A stretch of DNA of 9,544 bases from Alphaproteobacteria bacterium. Its GTDB lineage: Bacteria; Pseudomonadota; Alphaproteobacteria; UBA8366. Location: positions 1 to 9,544 of the forward strand of contig JASLSL010000162.1 of NCBI GenBank assembly GCA_030743445.1, in the 5' to 3' direction. Below the pieces are notes generated by a model. It searched no databases and was not told where the DNA came from. It saw only the letters and a list, made by a program, of their open reading frames with translations. A program made the position numbers and the translations under genes. Shown here in pieces: positions 7,200 through 9,544 of the stretch (the stretch's first letter is position 1; each line of letters begins with the position of its first letter).

Positions 7200-7565
7200 A
7201 TGACCGACGCCTTCGCTTCCTCGACACCCACCGGCGACCGCCAAGTTACGATCAGTGATTCGGCGGCGGCGCGCCTCGCACAGATCTTCGAGACCGAGGA
7301 CAAGCCGGACATGATGCTGCGGATCAGCGTCTCGGGCGGCGGCTGTTCGGGCTTCCAGTACGGCTTCAATTTCGAGGAGACGGCTGCGGAGGACGACCGG
7401 GTGTTCGAGCGCGACGGGGTTAAGGTCGTGATCGACGAGACGTCGCTCGATTTGCTCGCCGGCTCCGAGATCGATTACGCCGAGGAAATGGTCGGGTCCG
7501 CCTTCAAGGTGAACAATCCGAACGCCACCGCCGGCTGCGGCTGCGGCGCCTCGTTCTCGATCTGA
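7200..7565 (+). CDS. erpA: Iron-sulfur cluster insertion protein ErpA (A-type carrier)
   Basis: A-type carriers accept Fe-S clusters from the assembly scaffold and pass them to apo-enzymes in the cytoplasm. The 121-residue product has the three conserved cluster-ligand cysteines: Cys49 in SGGGCSGFQY, and Cys113 and Cys115 in NATAGCGCGASFSI at the extreme C-terminus. The region RQVTISDSAAARL marks the start of the HesB/IscA fold, so the first 14 residues are a short non-conserved tail. ATG 7200 is preceded by GGGA at 7 nt. The frame is open far upstream, but that part is antisense to dgt and is not a plausible extension. The ErpA name, rather than IscA or SufA, follows usual alphaproteobacterial naming and is less certain than the family. 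xth follows 4 nt downstream, so the two are probably co-transcribed. Confidence 0.93.
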   Translation: MTDAFASSTPTGDRQVTISDSAAARLAQIFETEDKPDMMLRISVSGGGCSGFQYGFNFEETAAEDDRVFERDGVKVVIDETSLDLLAGSEIDYAEEMVGSAFKVNNPNATAGCGCGASFSI

Positions 7566-7569
7566 CGCC

Positions 7570-8343
7570 TTGAAGATCGCCACCTTCAACGTCAATTCGG
7601 TCAAGGCGCGCCTGCCGCGCATCCAGGAATGGCTCCCCGAAGCGAAGCCCGATGTCGTCCTGCTGCAGGAAACCAAGAGCGTCGACGAAAACTTCCCGGC
7701 GATGGAGTTCGAGGCGCTCGGCTACGAGATCGCGGTACACGGCCAAAAGACCTACAACGGCGTCGCGATCCTCTCCAAGCGGCCGATCGAGGACGTCGCC
7801 AAGGGCCTGCCGGGCGACAAAAAGGACGACCAGGCGCGTTACATCGAAGCCACGATCGGCGGCGTGCGCGTCGCTTCGATCTACCTGCCGAACGGCAACC
7901 CGGTCGACACCGAGAAGTTCACCTACAAGCTCGCCTGGATGGACCGGCTGCAAAAACACGTGCGCGACACGTTGCTGCCGACCGAGATGCCGGTCGTGCT
8001 CGGCGGCGATTTCAACGTCTGCCCGACCGACGACGACGTCTACGACCCGGAAGGCTTCGCCAACGATGCGTTGTGCAGACCCGAGTCCCGGACCCGGTTC
8101 CGGGCGATGGTGAATCTCGGCCTGACCGAGGCGTTCCGCGCCCTCCATAGCGAGACCGATGCCTACAGCTATTGGGATTATCAACGCGGTCGCTGGCCGC
8201 GCGACGAAGGGTTGCGCATCGACCACCTGCTGCTCTCGCCGCAGGCCGCCGACCGGCTGAGCGCCTGCGAGATCGACCGCAGTCCCAGAGGCAAGGAGAA
8301 GGCCTCCGACCACACGCCGGTGTGGTGCGAACTGGAAGAATAG
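7570..8343 (+). CDS. xth: Exodeoxyribonuclease III / AP endonuclease (Xth family)
   Basis: This is an exonuclease III-type enzyme of the EEP fold that cuts DNA at abasic sites and removes 3' blocking groups in base excision repair. The 257-residue product has all family motifs: Asn7 in TFNVNSVKAR, metal-binding Glu34 in LLQETKS, Tyr105 in IYLPNGNP, Asp147 and Asn149 in GGDFNVCP, Asp218 in RIDHLLLS, and the catalytic Asp247-His248 pair in SDHTPVW. The length matches the family. The start is TTG 7570, which gives the canonical MKIATFNVNS opening; no later start keeps that motif. There is no clear Shine-Dalgarno, and the gene begins 4 nt after the erpA stop, so it probably depends on coupling to erpA. 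The stop is TAG with no obvious intrinsic terminator behind it. Confidence 0.95.
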   Translation: MKIATFNVNSVKARLPRIQEWLPEAKPDVVLLQETKSVDENFPAMEFEALGYEIAVHGQKTYNGVAILSKRPIEDVAKGLPGDKKDDQARYIEATIGGVRVASIYLPNGNPVDTEKFTYKLAWMDRLQKHVRDTLLPTEMPVVLGGDFNVCPTDDDVYDPEGFANDALCRPESRTRFRAMVNLGLTEAFRALHSETDAYSYWDYQRGRWPRDEGLRIDHLLLSPQAADRLSACEIDRSPRGKEKASDHTPVWCELEE

Positions 8344-8365
8344 GCGCTAAAGTCAGCCGTTTTCC

Positions 8366-8421
8366 GGTAGCGGGTTAGTTTGGCTCAGGTCCGCTGTTAG
8401 CCAGGAGCGGAAGCTCCGTGG
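8366..8421 (+). other. Cluster of mutually exclusive stem-loops in the xth-ipdC spacer
   Basis: Several complementary segments compete for the same bases. AGCGG (8369-8373) can pair with CCGCT (8391-8395), extended outward by three G-U pairs. The same CCGCT can instead pair with AGCGG at 8406-8410. TGGCT (8381-8385) can pair with AGCCA (8399-8403). GGAGC (8404-8408) can pair with GCTCC (8413-8417) around a GGAA tetraloop, extended by CCA/TGG across one bulged G. No U-tract follows, so this does not look like a plain terminator. It could be an ipdC leader switch, an xth 3' structure, or chance in GC-rich DNA. Confidence 0.35.
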
Positions 8422-8495
8422 TGCTCGGTGGCAGGAAGAGACGTAAGACGACTCCCACTCCAACCTATTCCCATCACCCCCGCGATGGCGGATGA
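8418..8495 (+). other. Possible short leader ORF upstream of ipdC
   Basis: GTG 8418 opens a 25-codon frame ending in TGA at 8493-8495, with a product beginning VVLGGRKRRKTTPTPTY. AGGAG (8403-8407) lies 10 nt upstream as a ribosome binding site but is buried in the GGAGC/GCTCC hairpin. The stop is 7 nt before the second candidate ATG of ipdC (8503). ORFs of this size occur often by chance, so this is only a candidate. Confidence 0.15.
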
Positions 8496-9544
8496 TCGCC
8501 GCATGCAGCTCGCGCGATCGCTGATCGAGGCGCTGAAGGCGCACGGGGCCCGGGAGATATTCGGCATTCCGGGCGACTTCGCGCTGCCGTTCTTCAAGGT
8601 GATCGAGGAATCGAACCTACTGCCGCTCTACACGCTGAGCCACGAGCCCGCGGTCGGCTTCGCGGCCGACGCAGCGGCCAGGATCAACAGCACGATCGGC
8701 GTCGCCGCGGTGACCTACGGCGCCGGCGCCTTCAACATGGTCAACCCGGTCACCGGCGCCTTCGCCGAGAAGAGCCCGGTGGTGGTGATCTCCGGCGCCC
8801 CCGGGGCGGAGGAAGGGCGGCGCGGGCTGTTGCTGCACCACCAGGGCAAGTCCCTCGACTCGCAGCTCAAGGTGTTCGCCGAGATCACCTGCGACCAGGC
8901 GGTGCTCGACGACCCGGCGACGGCCCCCGCGGAGATCGCCCGCGTGCTCCGGAGCTGTGTCGAGCAGTCGCGGCCGGTCTATATCGAGCTGCCGCGCGAC
9001 ATGGTGGGGTCCGAGTGCGGGTCGGTGGTCCCGGCCGAGCCGTCGCCGGTCGACCCGGACGCGGTCGCCGCCTGCGCCGCCGAGATCCTGACCCGGCTCG
9101 ACGCCGCCGCGGCGCCGATGATGATGGCGGGGATCGAGCTCCGCCGCTTCCGGCTCGAGGCCAGGCTTATCGATCTCGCCCGCCGGCTCGGCATTCCGGT
9201 CGCTACGAGCTTCATGGGGCGAGGTCTCCTCGCCGAGGATGACGCCCCCTTGATCGGCACCTACATGGGGCTTGCGGGGAAGCCGGAAGTGACGCGCGCA
9301 GTCGAGGAGTCGGACGCGCTCTTCCTCCTCGGCGTCATCCTGTCGGACACCAATTTCGGCGTCTCGGCACGCCATATCGACATGCGCCACGCCATCGTCG
9401 CCGCCGACCGCGAGGTCCGGCTTGGCTTCCACGCCTATCACGAGGTGCCGCTCGCCGACCTGATCAACGCCCTGCTCGACGCCGCGGGCGACCGGCCGGC
9501 CGCGGCGATCCCGGCGCGCGAGCCGGCGGCCGCCGGGCGCGTCG
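8485..9544 (+). CDS. ipdC: Indolepyruvate/phenylpyruvate decarboxylase, ThDP-dependent (IpdC-like), 3'-partial
   Basis: These thiamine diphosphate enzymes decarboxylate aromatic 2-keto acids such as phenylpyruvate or indole-3-pyruvate to aldehydes, the committed step of one indole-3-acetic or phenylacetic acid route. The visible 353 residues hold the N-terminal ThDP-binding domain and most of the central domain. Motifs seen are FGIPGDFALPFFKV with Asp31, SHEPAVGFAADAAAR with the cofactor-activating Glu54, TYGAGAFNMVN, and LLLHHQGK with the active-site His118-His119 pair. VATSFMGRGLL and LFLLGVILSDTNFGVS follow. The pattern is very close to what I recall of Azospirillum brasilense phenylpyruvate decarboxylase. 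The C-terminal third, with the GDG...N cofactor motif and residues that set specificity, lies outside the window. ATG 8485 is the outermost start; ATG 8503 would match the Azospirillum start, put the key residues at 25, 48 and 112-113, and has GGCGGA 10 nt upstream. Acetolactate synthase is a less likely alternative given the HH pair. Confidence 0.88.
   Translation, partial: MADDRRMQLARSLIEALKAHGAREIFGIPGDFALPFFKVIEESNLLPLYTLSHEPAVGFAADAAARINSTIGVAAVTYGAGAFNMVNPVTGAFAEKSPVVVISGAPGAEEGRRGLLLHHQGKSLDSQLKVFAEITCDQAVLDDPATAPAEIARVLRSCVEQSRPVYIELPRDMVGSECGSVVPAEPSPVDPDAVAACAAEILTRLDAAAAPMMMAGIELRRFRLEARLIDLARRLGIPVATSFMGRGLLAEDDAPLIGTYMGLAGKPEVTRAVEESDALFLLGVILSDTNFGVSARHIDMRHAIVAADREVRLGFHAYHEVPLADLINALLDAAGDRPAAAIPAREPAAAGRV

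Noticed and set aside
8404..8417. Intrinsic terminator for xth
   Set aside because: The GGAGC/GCTCC hairpin is short and not followed by a T tract, so it is reported only as a stem-loop.
8617..9441. 274-codon minus-strand frame under ipdC
   Set aside because: It has an Asp/Arg/His-rich composition with no motif, while the plus strand has an uninterrupted ThDP decarboxylase with all expected N-terminal residues.

Overview
The window is GC-rich, chromosomal alphaproteobacterial DNA. The gene order and the close match of the last gene to Azospirillum-type phenylpyruvate/indolepyruvate decarboxylase suggest a Rhodospirillales-like organism. That placement is inference from remembered family sequences, since no search was run.

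Layout. Positions 7079 down to 1 hold one tightly packed minus-strand gene cluster, in transcription order: dgt (HD-domain dNTP triphosphohydrolase), argS (arginyl-tRNA synthetase), a membrane-anchored SPOR-domain protein, nagZ (beta-N-acetylhexosaminidase), an M50 site-2 protease, scpA and scpB (Smc partners; scpB runs off the left edge). Junctions overlap (GTGA for dgt/argS, TGATG for argS/SPOR, 14 nt for SPOR/nagZ) or are at most 9 nt apart, so the set looks like a single operon. Five of the nine genes in the window use GTG or TTG starts. From a 120-nt divergent spacer (7080-7199), the plus-strand pair erpA (A-type Fe-S carrier) and xth (exonuclease III family) runs the other way. After a second spacer of about 140 nt comes the first two thirds of an ipdC-like thiamine diphosphate decarboxylase, cut by the right edge.

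Roles. The minus-strand cluster joins nucleotide-pool control, translation, septal peptidoglycan binding, peptidoglycan recycling, intramembrane proteolysis and chromosome condensation. erpA and xth serve Fe-S assembly and DNA repair. The ipdC-like gene is the one accessory-looking gene; its family makes aryl acetaldehydes, precursors of indole-3-acetic or phenylacetic acid.

Most of the window is ordinary housekeeping sequence. The clearest anomaly is a one-base frameshift in the M50 protease, which puts the HEAAH zinc motif and the LDGG motif in different frames. The second is the xth/ipdC spacer, which holds mutually exclusive stem-loops and a possible short leader ORF. I see no CRISPR array, tRNA, rRNA, insertion sequence or attachment site, and no gene-free stretch over 300 bases.
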